A stretch of DNA of 64,000 nt from Bacteroidota bacterium (GTDB taxonomy: Bacteria > Bacteroidota > Bacteroidia > Chitinophagales > BACL12): NCBI GenBank assembly GCA_016706865.1, contig JADJIS010000003.1:682001-746000 (forward strand). Reading direction: 5' to 3'. The notes beneath the pieces were generated by a model. That model saw only the letters and a program-made list of their open reading frames with translations. It made no database searches and was not told the DNA's origin. Below are positions 45,792 through 55,049 of this stretch, in pieces. Within the stretch, counting starts at the first letter, position 1, and every line of letters starts with the position of its first letter. The position numbers were made by a program, and so were the translations under genes.

Positions 45792-48284
45792 TCAGCTTTC
45801 TTTTTTCTTCAGTGTCCGATAATCAAGATAATACACAAGTTTGAGTGATAAACCATTAGATTGTGGAGTTTCGAAAGTTTTTTTGCAATTCGCAAAATAA
45901 TCATCCTCGCTGATGCCATCCGTTTGGAAGATATTATTTTTCCATATTATATTTAAAAAACTACCGGGAGCAAATTCCCATGCATACACAAAATCCACAT
46001 TAAATATATTGAAATTAATATCGCTGTTTTCGTCATATTCAGTTGGCCCTAAATTGCCATCTTCCAAAAGGGTGTAATATTCCAGATATACCACCTTGCC
46101 CCAATAATCTCTGGCACGTGCTATAATATTCATTTTTGGTCCGAAAATATATTTGAATGATAATTGGTGATCTACAGTAGTAACATTTCTTCTGCCGAAA
46201 ATAATATCATCCGCATAAAAATCTACAAAACCAAAATTGCTGTGATCCTTACTCAAACTAATGGAATGATTAAGCGAAAATTTATCGCTGAGATTCCACG
46301 CAATGTATTGTCCCCCACCTATATATGGATCATTTTTAATTGGTGATTCACCGCCACTAATTTCCCAACTTATAGAAAGATCTTTTCTATAATCTGACCC
46401 ACCCCACATACTGATAAATGCATACGGAGCGTGATAATATTTTGCGCCATCCACACGTGGTTCGTAAAAATCGTACCACCACAAAGGTTTCGAATAAAAA
46501 TTTAATCCGGCGTTCCAGAAATTTTTAAACTGTCCGTTAAATCCAAGATTAAAGTTCACTTCCTGATATGCCAAAGGTTCTGCCTGAAGATTATATCCAA
46601 ATCCTCCCCATGCATTATAATTAAAAAATATTCCCTTTACAGGTTCCTGGTTGTTATAATTAAATCCAAAGAAATTATTGATGATATTATTTCCATATTG
46701 AATTCCCATATCTGTGTGATCGTAAGTTTTACTTACCATCGAATGGCTTGCATTAAAATTCCATTTTCCGGTGAATTGTGATACTCCAAAAATATAATTA
46801 TATCCATTGGTATTTTCATTTTCCACTTCACCGCTAACATTGGTTACCGGTGTAAATACCTGACTGAAATTTCCAAATCCCCAGGCGTTCCAATTGTGTT
46901 TTTCATTGGTGATGTCGTATAAGAACTGTGAAACATTCGCATCGCGATATAAGCCGTCGCGCATGGTATTGGTATTGGTAAAACTCACTTTGGAATTATT
47001 TTTAAGTGATTGTTCAAATACCACCATATTATAATTTGTGAGGGGACTGGTTAAAATTTCTCTTTCCTCACCACTTATTGTGTCTTTTATTACTGCAACT
47101 TCCTGCGCAGCTACCGCATTAAAAATTCCTATACCTAAATTTTTATCTGTACGACCTGAAAATTTGGTTGCATTATATAAACTTGTTTCGTAGGGATTGG
47201 AAATTACCTCTTCATTATCGTTGAGCAAATAAGGAATATCATAATAAAATTGTGGAGTTCCACCAATGCGGCGGGAATAAAATAATTTATCTCCCAAAAA
47301 ACTAAATGTCTGATTAAATATTTCTGTTCCCTCGGTAAAAAATGGACGACGTTCATCAAATTGTTGCTCAAAAGGAGAGAGGTTTAATATCACATTATCA
47401 CTTTGCACTTCCCCAAAATTAGGAATGAGTGTTGCATCTAAAGTGAAACTTTCGTTGATACCATATTTAACATCCAACCCCCCATTTAAAATTTTTGCAC
47501 TTTCATATTTTACGGGTTCATAACTTATGGGAGTCCATTGATTACCTGTATTTATATAAGGTGAAAATGACAATCGCAGGGGAGGAGTAATTTTTTCCAG
47601 ACCCAAATAGCTTCCCCACTGATTTATTACACCATAAATTTTAGGATCAACGGGACTCCATAAAATATATTCTCCGGTTTTATTCACACTGCGGTTAAAT
47701 TGTAATCCCCAATTTTGCACTTCTGTTGTAGGAAAACGAATTGCAGAATATGGAATTTTGATCTCACATATCCATCCATTTTCCGTAATGGAAACTTCAC
47801 TTTCCCAAACTGCATCCCAACTCAGATCATTATTACTGTTTAATGAAATACGCTGGTCATTTTGAACGCCGGCTGCAGAAACAATGAACCGATACCCATT
47901 CAGATCATCATCATAAGTATCCAAACCAACTGTAAAATTATCTGCGTTGGATTGTCCATCGCGTTCGCTTAATTGTGTATTGATATTGGCAGGCACAGAA
48001 TCATATAACATGGCGCCGATATAAATTGCGGTATTGTCGTAAACAACTTTCACTTCCGTTTTGCGGGTAGGCACTTTGCCATATTCCGGTAACCATGTAA
48101 TATCGAGGGTTGCAACAGGTAAATTTTTCCAAACCCCATCATCCAGTTTCCCATCTATTTTGGGAGGATTTGTAATTTTTGTTGATTGTAAAGAAGGTCG
48201 TTGAATGGTATCCTGTGCAAAAATAGTTTCGCCGGTTACCAGAAAACTGACCAAAAAAAAGAGTGGAGAAAGTGAGTTGCGCAT
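45792..48284 (-). CDS. DUF5916 outer-membrane protein with N-terminal CBM9-like domain
   Basis: An 830-residue exported protein. After the signal (SLSPLFFLVSFLVTGETIFA), residues ~35-230 form a carbohydrate-binding family 9-like sandwich (NPPKIDGKLDDGVWKNLPVA, NADNFTVGLDTYDDDLNGYRF, GWICEIKIPYSAIRFP), followed by DUF5916, probably a large outer-membrane beta barrel (GLDVKYGINESFTLDATLIPNFGEVQSD, FEQQFDERRPFFTEGTEIF). The end LSLKLVYYLDYRTLKK is strand-like. Typical of Bacteroidota; role unknown, perhaps glycan or protein capture at the surface. Single gene. Confidence 0.9.
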   Translation of the reverse strand: MRNSLSPLFFLVSFLVTGETIFAQDTIQRPSLQSTKITNPPKIDGKLDDGVWKNLPVATLDITWLPEYGKVPTRKTEVKVVYDNTAIYIGAMLYDSVPANINTQLSERDGQSNADNFTVGLDTYDDDLNGYRFIVSAAGVQNDQRISLNSNNDLSWDAVWESEVSITENGWICEIKIPYSAIRFPTTEVQNWGLQFNRSVNKTGEYILWSPVDPKIYGVINQWGSYLGLEKITPPLRLSFSPYINTGNQWTPISYEPVKYESAKILNGGLDVKYGINESFTLDATLIPNFGEVQSDNVILNLSPFEQQFDERRPFFTEGTEIFNQTFSFLGDKLFYSRRIGGTPQFYYDIPYLLNDNEEVISNPYETSLYNATKFSGRTDKNLGIGIFNAVAAQEVAVIKDTISGEEREILTSPLTNYNMVVFEQSLKNNSKVSFTNTNTMRDGLYRDANVSQFLYDITNEKHNWNAWGFGNFSQVFTPVTNVSGEVENENTNGYNYIFGVSQFTGKWNFNASHSMVSKTYDHTDMGIQYGNNIINNFFGFNYNNQEPVKGIFFNYNAWGGFGYNLQAEPLAYQEVNFNLGFNGQFKNFWNAGLNFYSKPLWWYDFYEPRVDGAKYYHAPYAFISMWGGSDYRKDLSISWEISGGESPIKNDPYIGGGQYIAWNLSDKFSLNHSISLSKDHSNFGFVDFYADDIIFGRRNVTTVDHQLSFKYIFGPKMNIIARARDYWGKVVYLEYYTLLEDGNLGPTEYDENSDINFNIFNVDFVYAWEFAPGSFLNIIWKNNIFQTDGISEDDYFANCKKTFETPQSNGLSLKLVYYLDYRTLKKKES

Positions 48285-48430
48285 TTATTCCGTTTGAGTA
48301 TGACACAAAGAAACATTATTCAAATGTTTAAATAAGTTAAGGGGGAAATTTATTCGGTTAATATGGGGTTAATATATGTTAAGGGTGGGGAGTCGTAGGC
48401 GCAGTCTCAGTCACAGTCGCGGTCGCAGTA

Positions 48431-49040
48431 ACCAGTCAACAGTGGGCAGTGGGCAGTGGCAGTAACCAGTCAACAGTGGGCAGTGGGCAGTTTGAACCAT
48501 TGAAAGATATTGCTTCGAATTGAATAAGGGAATAATAAATAACAATCAAGAAATAAAAAATTTAAATCGGAACCTAACCCTGAAACTTTTGCTAACGATG
48601 GAAACCAGTAACCAGTCAACAGTGGGCAGTGGGCAGTTTGAAGCATTGAAAGATATTGCTTCGAATTGGACGGGGAATAAAAAATAACGATCAAGAAATA
48701 AAAAATTTAAATCGGTACCTAACCCTGAAACTTTTGCTAACGATGGAAACCAGTAACCAGTCAACAGTGGACAGTGGGCAGTTTGAACCATTGAAAGATA
48801 TTGCTTCGAATTGGACGGGGAATAAAAAATAACGATCAAGAAATAAAAAATTTATATCGGAACCTAACCCTGAAACTTTTGCTAACGATGGAAACCAGTA
48901 ACCAGTCAACAGTGGGCAGTGGGCAGTGGGCAGTTTGAAGCATTGTAAGATATTCCTTCGAATTGAAAAGAGGAATAATAAATAACGATCAAGAAAGTAA
49001 AAATTTAAATCGGAACCTAACCCTGCAACTTTTGCTAACC
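48431..49040. repeat. Tandem array of four ~145 bp units
   Basis: The phrase ACCAGTCAACAGTGGGCAGT recurs at 48465, 48611, 48756 and 48901 (spacing 146, 145, 145); an extra start lies at 48431. Units differ at single positions and by copies of the short word GTGGGCA. Overlapping minus-strand frames with near-identical peptides arise from the repeat and are not genes. The array fills most of the 900 bp gap after the DUF5916 gene. Confidence 0.88.
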
Positions 49041-49057
49041 ATGTAAACTTTTGCAAA

Positions 49058-49170
49058 CCCAGAACACGGAACCCAGAACTCAGAACTCAGAACCCAGAAC
49101 TCAGAACTCAGAACTGAAACATGTAGTGATCGACGCAGGAGATCTACTACATGTCAGAACTCAGAACAAC
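49058..49170. repeat. CAGAACTCAGAAC microrepeats interrupted by a 34 bp hairpin
   Basis: A run of CAGAACTCAGAAC words spans 49058-49118 and resumes at 49155. Between lies CATGTAGT-18-ACTACATG (49120-49153), a perfect 8 bp stem. Read on the other strand its loop matches the inner hairpins near 35 kb at 16 of 18 bases. Confidence 0.8.
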
Positions 49171-49174
49171 AGTT

Positions 49175-49182
49175 TATCTTTG
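49175..49182 (+). promoter_or_regulatory. -7 promoter element of pyrD
   Basis: TATCTTTG, exact TAnnTTTG, ending 5 bp before ATG 49188; the transcript would start at or next to the start codon. Confidence 0.6.
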
Positions 49183-49187
49183 CAACA

Positions 49188-50237
49188 ATGTATAAAATGT
49201 TACTCAAACCGTTTTTTTTTCTCTTTTCACCTGAAACTGCACATGGTATGGCTTTGGGATTGTTTAGGATGGCACTGTGGATACCGGGATATGGATATTT
49301 TCATGATAGATATTATTTGAAAGGTGGGGAAGGAATGGAGAAAAAGGTGTTTGGTATTTCGTTTAAAAATCCTATAGGTCTGGCCGCGGGATTTGATAAA
49401 AATGGAGCATATATTCCATTGATGGCGCGACTTGGTTTTGGGCATATTGAAATTGGAACAGTTACGCCCTTGGCGCAACCGGGAAATGATAAACCGAGGT
49501 TGTTCAGATTAAAAAAGGATGAGGCGCTTATTAATCGCATGGGTTTTAATAACGATGGGGTAGAGATGATGGTGAAAAATCTGAAAAAAACTTCTACCGT
49601 AAATGCAAGAAATAAATACAAGGTAATTATAGGTGGAAATATCGGTAAAAATAAAACCACTCCAAATGAAAATGCATGGCAGGATTATGTGATATGTTTT
49701 GAAAAATTATTTGATCATGTGGATTATTTTGTGGTAAATGTTTCTTCTCCCAATACACCGGGATTGCGTGAATTGCAGGAGAAAGAACCGTTAAAGAATA
49801 TTATAAATAAGTTGCAGGAAATAAATAATCGGAAGGGTTCACCAAAACCCATATTATTAAAAATTGCTCCGGATCTTACCACCGAACAATTAAAGGATAT
49901 TGTGGAGATAGTTCGTGAAACAAAATTGTCGGGTGTAATTGCTACCAATACAACTATTGATAGAACTGAACTGCAAACACCGGCATCTGAAATAGAAAAA
50001 ATCGGTGCTGGGGGATTGAGTGGTAAACCTCTGACAAAACGCTCCAACGAAGTGTTGTGGTTTTTGAGAAGGGAATTGGGAAATGATATTCCGCTGATTG
50101 GTGTTGGAGGAATTACGGATCACAACGATGTAACCGAAAAAATAAACCGGGGAGCAAATCTTGTGCAGATATATACTGGCTTGGTGTATGAGGGGCAGGG
50201 GATCGTAAGGGACGTTATTCGTAAAATGACCTTTTAA
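49188..50237 (+). CDS. pyrD: Dihydroorotate dehydrogenase (quinone), class 2
   Basis: A 349-residue class 2 enzyme that oxidises dihydroorotate to orotate and reduces quinone at the membrane. N-terminal membrane-associating helices (LLKPFFFLFSPETAHGMALGLF), FMN core NPIGLAAGFDKNGAYI, IEIGTVTPLAQPGNDKPRLFR, RMGFNNDGV, VNVSSPNTPGLRELQ (catalytic Ser) and IIGVGGI-type end. ATG 49188 is the first codon; ATG 49197 is an alternative given the very near promoter. Unlinked to pyrF in this window. Confidence 0.95.
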   Translation: MYKMLLKPFFFLFSPETAHGMALGLFRMALWIPGYGYFHDRYYLKGGEGMEKKVFGISFKNPIGLAAGFDKNGAYIPLMARLGFGHIEIGTVTPLAQPGNDKPRLFRLKKDEALINRMGFNNDGVEMMVKNLKKTSTVNARNKYKVIIGGNIGKNKTTPNENAWQDYVICFEKLFDHVDYFVVNVSSPNTPGLRELQEKEPLKNIINKLQEINNRKGSPKPILLKIAPDLTTEQLKDIVEIVRETKLSGVIATNTTIDRTELQTPASEIEKIGAGGLSGKPLTKRSNEVLWFLRRELGNDIPLIGVGGITDHNDVTEKINRGANLVQIYTGLVYEGQGIVRDVIRKMTF

Positions 50238-50309
50238 GAAATTTTCAATTTGTTAATTGTCAATTTGGTAAATTATTTGCTTCGATTTAATTGAATGATT
50301 TTTTCTACT

Positions 50310-50440
50310 AATATAAATCAAATGATATGTAAAGGAGTGAAATAAATTTTTACTACTACTGCCCAATTACCAAATTAAATCAAATGATATGTAAAGGAGT
50401 GAAATAAATTTTTACTAATAGTGCCCAATTACCAAATTGA
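50310..50440. repeat. Two 62 bp direct repeats after pyrD
   Basis: CAAATGATATGTAAAGGAGT starts at 50319 and 50381; the units end with GCCCAATTACCAAATT. Short, AT-rich, between convergent genes, flanked by TTAATTGTCAATTTGG-type words. Confidence 0.7.
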
Positions 50441-50462
50441 CAATTAACAAATTAACAAATGT

Positions 50463-51011
50463 TTAAGCAGCTTTCGGTGCATCAACAAATTTTTTGTGTT
50501 TGCCACTGAGTTTTCCAAAGAAAATGATGACAGGAAAAATTACCTTTTTTACAAATGAGGGAATTACTAAAACATCGAATTCGCTTTTGTATTTGGTAAT
50601 TAAATATGCGGCATCAAAACCTCCGGGCTGGCCGTTACCTTCGTCCATTAAACGGTAAATATTTTCAAGGTAGTAAATGATGTTATTGGCAGGACTTATC
50701 CAGCCGGTGCATTTTAAAACAGTATCACCTGCGTTCCAGAAGCGGTGATAGATTCCGGCTTTAAATTCAATGGTAGTGCCAACCTCACCAAATTGTTCCT
50801 CCCCACCAAGTACCTGAAATCCAATTCTGCCTTCTTTAACGGTGAGAGATTCATCCTGTTTAAAATGTACGTGCATAACAGGTCCGCAGCCTGGTGCAAC
50901 TTCATTTTCCACTAATAATTTCTCTTTGCCATTTTCATGGATAATGTTTAAAAAGGTGAGTTTTTCACCGTGTTTGTTTTGGATGCTGTGTGGAAGTTTG
51001 TATTGTTTCAT
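50463..51011 (-). CDS. Cupin-domain protein
   Basis: A 182-residue cupin: VAPGCGPVMHVHFKQDESLTVKEGRIGFQVLG carries the metal-type motif (HVH..E), then GTTIEFKAGIYHRFWNAGD. A C-terminal hydrophobic helix (VLVIPSFVKKVIFPVIIFFGK) suggests membrane association. ATG 51011 is preferred to the TTG 21 bp upstream; a -7 element TATCTTTG on this strand at 51037-51044 gives a ~20 base leader. Divergent from a TetR gene and sharing its operator, so probably its target. Confidence 0.82.
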   Translation of the reverse strand: MKQYKLPHSIQNKHGEKLTFLNIIHENGKEKLLVENEVAPGCGPVMHVHFKQDESLTVKEGRIGFQVLGGEEQFGEVGTTIEFKAGIYHRFWNAGDTVLKCTGWISPANNIIYYLENIYRLMDEGNGQPGGFDAAYLITKYKSEFDVLVIPSFVKKVIFPVIIFFGKLSGKHKKFVDAPKAA

Positions 51012-51023
51012 AGTTGTTGTAAT

Positions 51024-51040
51024 TTTGGACAATGTCCAAA
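51024..51040. promoter_or_regulatory. TetR operator O1
   Basis: TTTGGACAATGTCCAAA is a perfect 8 bp palindrome around one base. It overlaps the tetR-type -7 element (TAATTTTG, 51020-51027, with TTTG at 50997-51000 and a 19 bp spacer) and the end of the cupin -7 element (51037-51044, minus), so a bound dimer could block both. Confidence 0.75.
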
Positions 51041-51053
51041 GATAAGGAAATAA

Positions 51054-51070
51054 TTAGGACAATGTCCAAA
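51054..51070. promoter_or_regulatory. TetR operator O2, over the tetR start codon
   Basis: TTAGGACAATGTCCAAA matches O1 at all but one base, centred 30 bp away. The regulator gene's start ATG (51062-51064) is inside it. Confidence 0.7.
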
Positions 51071-51691
51071 AAAAGTGAGAAAAAAAATCTGATACTGCAT
51101 CATGCCCTCAAACTTTTTAATGAAAATGGTATTGAATATGTAGGAATGCGCGAAATAGCAGCTGATCTTGGTTTTCGGGTAGGAAATATCACATACTATT
51201 TTCCAACCAAAAATGATATCATTGAAGGATTAACCGCCGAATTGGTTGAATTGAACTCCAGAGTCATCGTACCTGTAACTGGCCTTACAATTACCGGATT
51301 TATGGATATGTATTCCAGGGTGTTTGAAAATCAATATGAATACCGGTGTTTATTTATAAATTTTATTCACCATCTGGAACAGAACAAAAAGTTTGAACAG
51401 GAGTATTTGTCGAGGCAGGAGAAAAGGTATGAGACCCTTCGTAATAATATGATGGAATTATCCGCAAATAACTATTTAAAATCGAAGGTAGATGCCGAAA
51501 AAATGGAACACATGGTATCAGGAATTGGATTTATTTCCAGATTTTGGTTGTCGGAGGCGCGGGTAAAGTTCAAAAAGGCTCCCAAAAAGGTTCTTTTCCA
51601 GCATTATTTGGCTTTATTGGCAAATTTTATAATGCCTTATTGCAACGATAAAGGCAAAAAAGAAATAAAGGAATTTATAACCAAGCTTTAA
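51062..51691 (+). CDS. TetR/AcrR-family transcriptional regulator
   Basis: A 209-residue regulator with N-terminal TetR HTH: KKNLILHHALKLFNENGIEYVGMREIAADLGFRVGNITYYFPTKNDIIEGL (split here into usual helices 1-4). The ligand domain (~70-209) is helical and unassigned. Start ATG 51062 rather than 51032, because the TAATTTTG/TTTG promoter predicts transcription from ~51033. Both candidate starts lie inside copies of the same palindrome. It probably represses itself and the divergent cupin gene. Confidence 0.88.
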   Translation: MSKKSEKKNLILHHALKLFNENGIEYVGMREIAADLGFRVGNITYYFPTKNDIIEGLTAELVELNSRVIVPVTGLTITGFMDMYSRVFENQYEYRCLFINFIHHLEQNKKFEQEYLSRQEKRYETLRNNMMELSANNYLKSKVDAEKMEHMVSGIGFISRFWLSEARVKFKKAPKKVLFQHYLALLANFIMPYCNDKGKKEIKEFITKL

Positions 51692-51737
51692 ACAGGCTCA
51701 ATCACAACTTATTCGAACTTTCCAGCCCTCAAAATTG

Positions 51738-51745
51738 TAACTTTG
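51738..51745 (+). promoter_or_regulatory. -7 promoter element of mnmA
   Basis: TAACTTTG, exact TAnnTTTG, 9 bp before ATG 51755. It overlaps the upstream TTG that would otherwise start the frame, favouring the ATG. Confidence 0.6.
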
Positions 51746-51754
51746 TGCACAGTT

Positions 51755-52870
51755 ATGTCGAAAAACGGAAAGATATTAGTTGCCATGAGCGGTGGAATTG
51801 ACAGCACCGTTACTGCCATACTCTTACATGAACAAGGGTATGAAGTGGTAGGTATCACCATGAAAACATGGGATTATGCAACAAGCGGGGGAAGTAAAAA
51901 GGAGACGGGTTGCTGCAGTTTGGATTCGATTAATGATGCAAGACAAATAGCAGTCGAAAAGCAATTCCATCATTTTATAGTAGATATACGCGAGGAATTC
52001 GGTGATTATGTTATTGATAATTTCGTGGATGAATATCTTGCGGGAAGAACTCCAAATCCTTGTGTGCTTTGCAATACACATATAAAATGGGAGGCATTAT
52101 TAAAACGCGCCGATCAAATGGATTGCGAATTTATTGCCACCGGTCATTACGCACAGGTAAATAAAAATCCTGAAAATGGGCGTCATTTTATTTCTAAAGG
52201 TCTTGATGAAAATAAAGATCAGAGTTATGTTTTATGGGGATTAAATGAAGCTTGTATGGCTCGCACAAAATTTCCTGTGGGAAATATACGCAAATCGGAA
52301 ATTCGAAACATGGCAAGGGAAATGGGTTATGTAGACCTTGCAAATAAAGCAGAGAGTTATGAAATTTGTTTTGTTCCGGATAATGACTATCGCGGATTTT
52401 TGAAAAGAAGAGTGGACGGTCTGGAAGAAAAAGTGGACGGCGGATTATTTGTGGATGCGGAAGGAAAGGTTTTAGGAAAACATAAGGGTTATCCTTTTTA
52501 TACCATTGGTCAGAGAAAAGGTTTGGGAATTGCCTTAGGTGAACCCTATTTTGTCACTGAAATTGATCCAATAACAAATGTGGTGGTATTGGGAAAAGAA
52601 GATGCTTTATTCAGAAATGGAATGTTCGTTCATCATCTTAATTTGCAGAAATACGATACTTTGCCTTTGGGGTATGATGCAATAACCAAGATCCGTTATA
52701 AAAATGCGGGAACAGAAAGTGTTTTATTTCTGGAGGATAAAGATCTTATGCGAATTGAATTTGAACATAATGTGAGTGCAATTACGCCCGGACAAAGTGC
52801 AGTATTTTATGAAGGAAATGATGTAATTGGAGGAGGTCATATTTTGAGTTCATTCAGATCGGAAAATTAA
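51755..52870 (+). CDS. mnmA: tRNA-specific 2-thiouridylase
   Basis: A 371-residue MnmA enzyme that thiolates U34 of Lys, Glu and Gln tRNAs. PP-loop ATPase motif KILVAMSGGIDSTVTAILL near residue 6-24, first catalytic cysteine in NPCVLCN, second in SYEICFVPDNDYRGFL, and the block GQRKGLGIALGEPYFV. ATG 51755 is the start: the TTG 12 bp upstream falls in the promoter. A lipoprotein gene follows 18 bp downstream. Confidence 0.96.
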   Translation: MSKNGKILVAMSGGIDSTVTAILLHEQGYEVVGITMKTWDYATSGGSKKETGCCSLDSINDARQIAVEKQFHHFIVDIREEFGDYVIDNFVDEYLAGRTPNPCVLCNTHIKWEALLKRADQMDCEFIATGHYAQVNKNPENGRHFISKGLDENKDQSYVLWGLNEACMARTKFPVGNIRKSEIRNMAREMGYVDLANKAESYEICFVPDNDYRGFLKRRVDGLEEKVDGGLFVDAEGKVLGKHKGYPFYTIGQRKGLGIALGEPYFVTEIDPITNVVVLGKEDALFRNGMFVHHLNLQKYDTLPLGYDAITKIRYKNAGTESVLFLEDKDLMRIEFEHNVSAITPGQSAVFYEGNDVIGGGHILSSFRSEN

Positions 52871-52888
52871 ATTTAAAAGAATTATTAA

Positions 52889-53674
52889 ATGCACACCGAA
52901 ACAACAAATAAAATAAAATGGCGTCTTCGTTCCTTGTTGTCGGGTTTATTTATTTGTTACTCTTTTGTATTTGTTTTTAATTCCTGCGAGCCGGATACTT
53001 CTATGGAGGAATTAAAAACGGCTGAAAATTATTTCCCTCTTGTTATTGGAAAATATATTGTTTACTCCGTTGATTCTATAAGATATCATGAAGTTGCTCC
53101 AACAGACACTTCCTATTATGAAGTAAAAGAAATTTTGGTGGATACTTTTTATGATAACGAATCCCGACTCAACTATAAAATTGAACGATATTCACGAACT
53201 TCCGATACGGCAGACTGGAATTTAGTAAACGTCTGGAGTGTATTATACACCGATAATCAATTGCAAAAAATTGAAAATAATCTGCGTTTTATTAAATTGG
53301 TCGCTCCATTAAGAAATGATATCAGTTGGGAAGGAAATATTTATTTAGGAGGCTTGGACGACATACCGGTGGATGAGGATTGCAACAATCTTTCCTATTT
53401 GGAAGACTGGAATTACAGCTATAAAAATGTAGATCAACCCTATACCGTAAATGGAAATGAATTTCTAAAAACCATCACAGTAATTCAAGAAGGCGATTCC
53501 AATTTGATCTGGTTCGATTATGCAGAGGAAGTATATGCTGAATTCGTAGGATTGGTGCAAAAAGATTTTTATCATTATTACACACAGGATCTTTCCTGTC
53601 CCGAATGCCCCTGGGTGGAAAGGGTGCAATGCGGTTATAGTGTGAAAATGAAGGTTTTGGAGTGGGGAGGGTGA
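52889..53674 (+). CDS. Uncharacterised lipoprotein
   Basis: A 261-residue protein with a basic N-terminus, a hydrophobic stretch (SLLSGLFICYSFVFVFNSC) and lipobox FNSC with lipidated Cys33. The mature chain is beta-rich with EENYFPLVIGKYIVYSVDSIRY-like start (NYFPLVIGKYIVYSVDS), a family-like opening seen in secreted Bacteroidota proteins. It is 18 bp after mnmA, so it is likely co-transcribed, though a functional link is not obvious. Confidence 0.75.
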   Translation: MHTETTNKIKWRLRSLLSGLFICYSFVFVFNSCEPDTSMEELKTAENYFPLVIGKYIVYSVDSIRYHEVAPTDTSYYEVKEILVDTFYDNESRLNYKIERYSRTSDTADWNLVNVWSVLYTDNQLQKIENNLRFIKLVAPLRNDISWEGNIYLGGLDDIPVDEDCNNLSYLEDWNYSYKNVDQPYTVNGNEFLKTITVIQEGDSNLIWFDYAEEVYAEFVGLVQKDFYHYYTQDLSCPECPWVERVQCGYSVKMKVLEWGG

Positions 53675-53678
53675 AAAA

Positions 53679-53930
53679 AATTGACAATTGACAATTGACA
53701 ATTGACAATTGACAATTGAAACAGCCGGCTTACCCTAATATTCAGGCTTTCGATTTCTAGGTCGAAAAAAATTGACAATTGATAATTGACAATTGAAACA
53801 GCCAAAAATTAATTGAGAATTGATAATGAACAGCCACGTTTACGATAAATTGAAGATTTTATTTCCTATTTCCTACTTCCTACTTCCTATTTCCTACTTC
53901 CTATTTCCTATGTCCTAATTATGGAATTAT
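53679..53930. repeat. TTGACAA microsatellite and TTCCTA runs
   Basis: Six or more tandem TTGACAA 7-mers at 53679-53720 and a second, shorter run near 53770-53800, then TTCCTACTTCCTA repeats at 53860-53920. No gene. The first motif is shared with 31.38 kb and the 50.2-50.46 kb gap. Confidence 0.75.
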
Positions 53931-53954
53931 CACACCACCTGCATCTATAAAACC

Positions 53955-54260
53955 ATGCTCCCATTTATCTTCTTTGTATCAATTGTAATTCAGATCGCGT
54001 TGAATAAACTGGTCGATGAAAAGAGAATAATTAATGGAAGAGTTTTTGTTTTGATAGGCGTTTTACTTTTGTATTTGTTTGTGCTTCCGGCTATTTTAAC
54101 CAGAACATTGCCTGAACCTGAGCCTGAGGGTGTGAGATGTGGGATGCCGGTTGTTGCGTTATTGGTCGGTCTTTGGATCATAGGACCTTTGATCGCAATT
54201 ATAACCCATGTGATCTATTATTTTGTGAACGGAAAACAAAAGATATATCCTGACGATTAA
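53955..54260 (+). CDS. Small membrane protein
   Basis: A 101-residue protein with three hydrophobic helices (~3-19, 30-48, 66-92) and a proline/glutamate loop (TLPEPEPEG) between the second and third. No family recognised. Single gene, convergent with the oxygenase gene. Confidence 0.6.
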   Translation: MLPFIFFVSIVIQIALNKLVDEKRIINGRVFVLIGVLLLYLFVLPAILTRTLPEPEPEGVRCGMPVVALLVGLWIIGPLIAIITHVIYYFVNGKQKIYPDD

Positions 54261-54277
54261 AGGTATTTTAAGCTCTT

Positions 54278-54871
54278 TTAATTCGTTTTTAGCCAACCGG
54301 TAATACTTAATCTTTGTTCATGGGTTGGAAGAACTTCGTGTTCAATTTCGCTGCTTTTAAAAAACACACACTTACCACTAATGGGAGAAATCATTTGTTG
54401 TTTTTCATTTTGATGTAAACATAATTCACCGCCATCTTGTATTTCCCAATCCGAATTTAGATACATGATCATAGAAAAGGCCCTGTTTTTATTGTTTTGA
54501 AATTGGTCGAGATGTTTTTTATAAAAACTATTTTTTTCATACAATGCATAATGAAATTCATATCCTGTAATGCCTGTGTAACAACTGCTGTTTAAAAATT
54601 CTATGAATTTATCCATCAGATCAAAAAAACTATTTTCAGAGACATTATCATGTTTCCGGTCGAGCCAGTAGATCAGATCACTTCGAACAGCGGTATTATG
54701 TGTAACCAATGTATTATTACCCATGCCGGCAGCAACAAAATCGTTTTCCGTAAAATGTAACAATAAGTTCTCTTTTAAAAGACGGGCAAGTGGCAGGCTT
54801 AAAAAATCATCTGCAATGCCAACATTAGTGTCAATATAACTTTGAACAAGCGTATCGAAAGAATTCTGCAA
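54278..54871 (-). CDS. 2-oxoglutarate/Fe(II) oxygenase, prolyl 4-hydroxylase type
   Basis: A 197-residue dioxygenase. The metal triad is His120-x-Asp122 in YKKHLDQF and His178 in IEHEVLPT, with Arg187 in EQRLSITGW for 2-oxoglutarate. Supporting blocks: AFSMIMYLNSDWEIQDGGEL. These enzymes hydroxylate proline or other residues. Substrate unknown; no neighbour suggests it. Confidence 0.9.
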   Translation of the reverse strand: MQNSFDTLVQSYIDTNVGIADDFLSLPLARLLKENLLLHFTENDFVAAGMGNNTLVTHNTAVRSDLIYWLDRKHDNVSENSFFDLMDKFIEFLNSSCYTGITGYEFHYALYEKNSFYKKHLDQFQNNKNRAFSMIMYLNSDWEIQDGGELCLHQNEKQQMISPISGKCVFFKSSEIEHEVLPTHEQRLSITGWLKTN

Positions 54872-55049
54872 GGTATTGGTTTTAGTCTATAATGGCATAA
54901 AACCAATACGGGACACAAAGTTAGCGCTATATTGAATCAATTTTGCATTGAAGTTGCAGAAACGTATAACTAGTTGGAATTATATATTTCGACTCCTGAT
55001 AATTAATTTTACTCTGTTTCAAGGTATACATGAAAAAAAGTTGTCTCCA

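Noticed and set aside
48470..49056. Three overlapping minus-strand ORFs with repeated peptides
   Set aside because: Peptides repeat only because the DNA is a 145 bp tandem array; no start signals or family.
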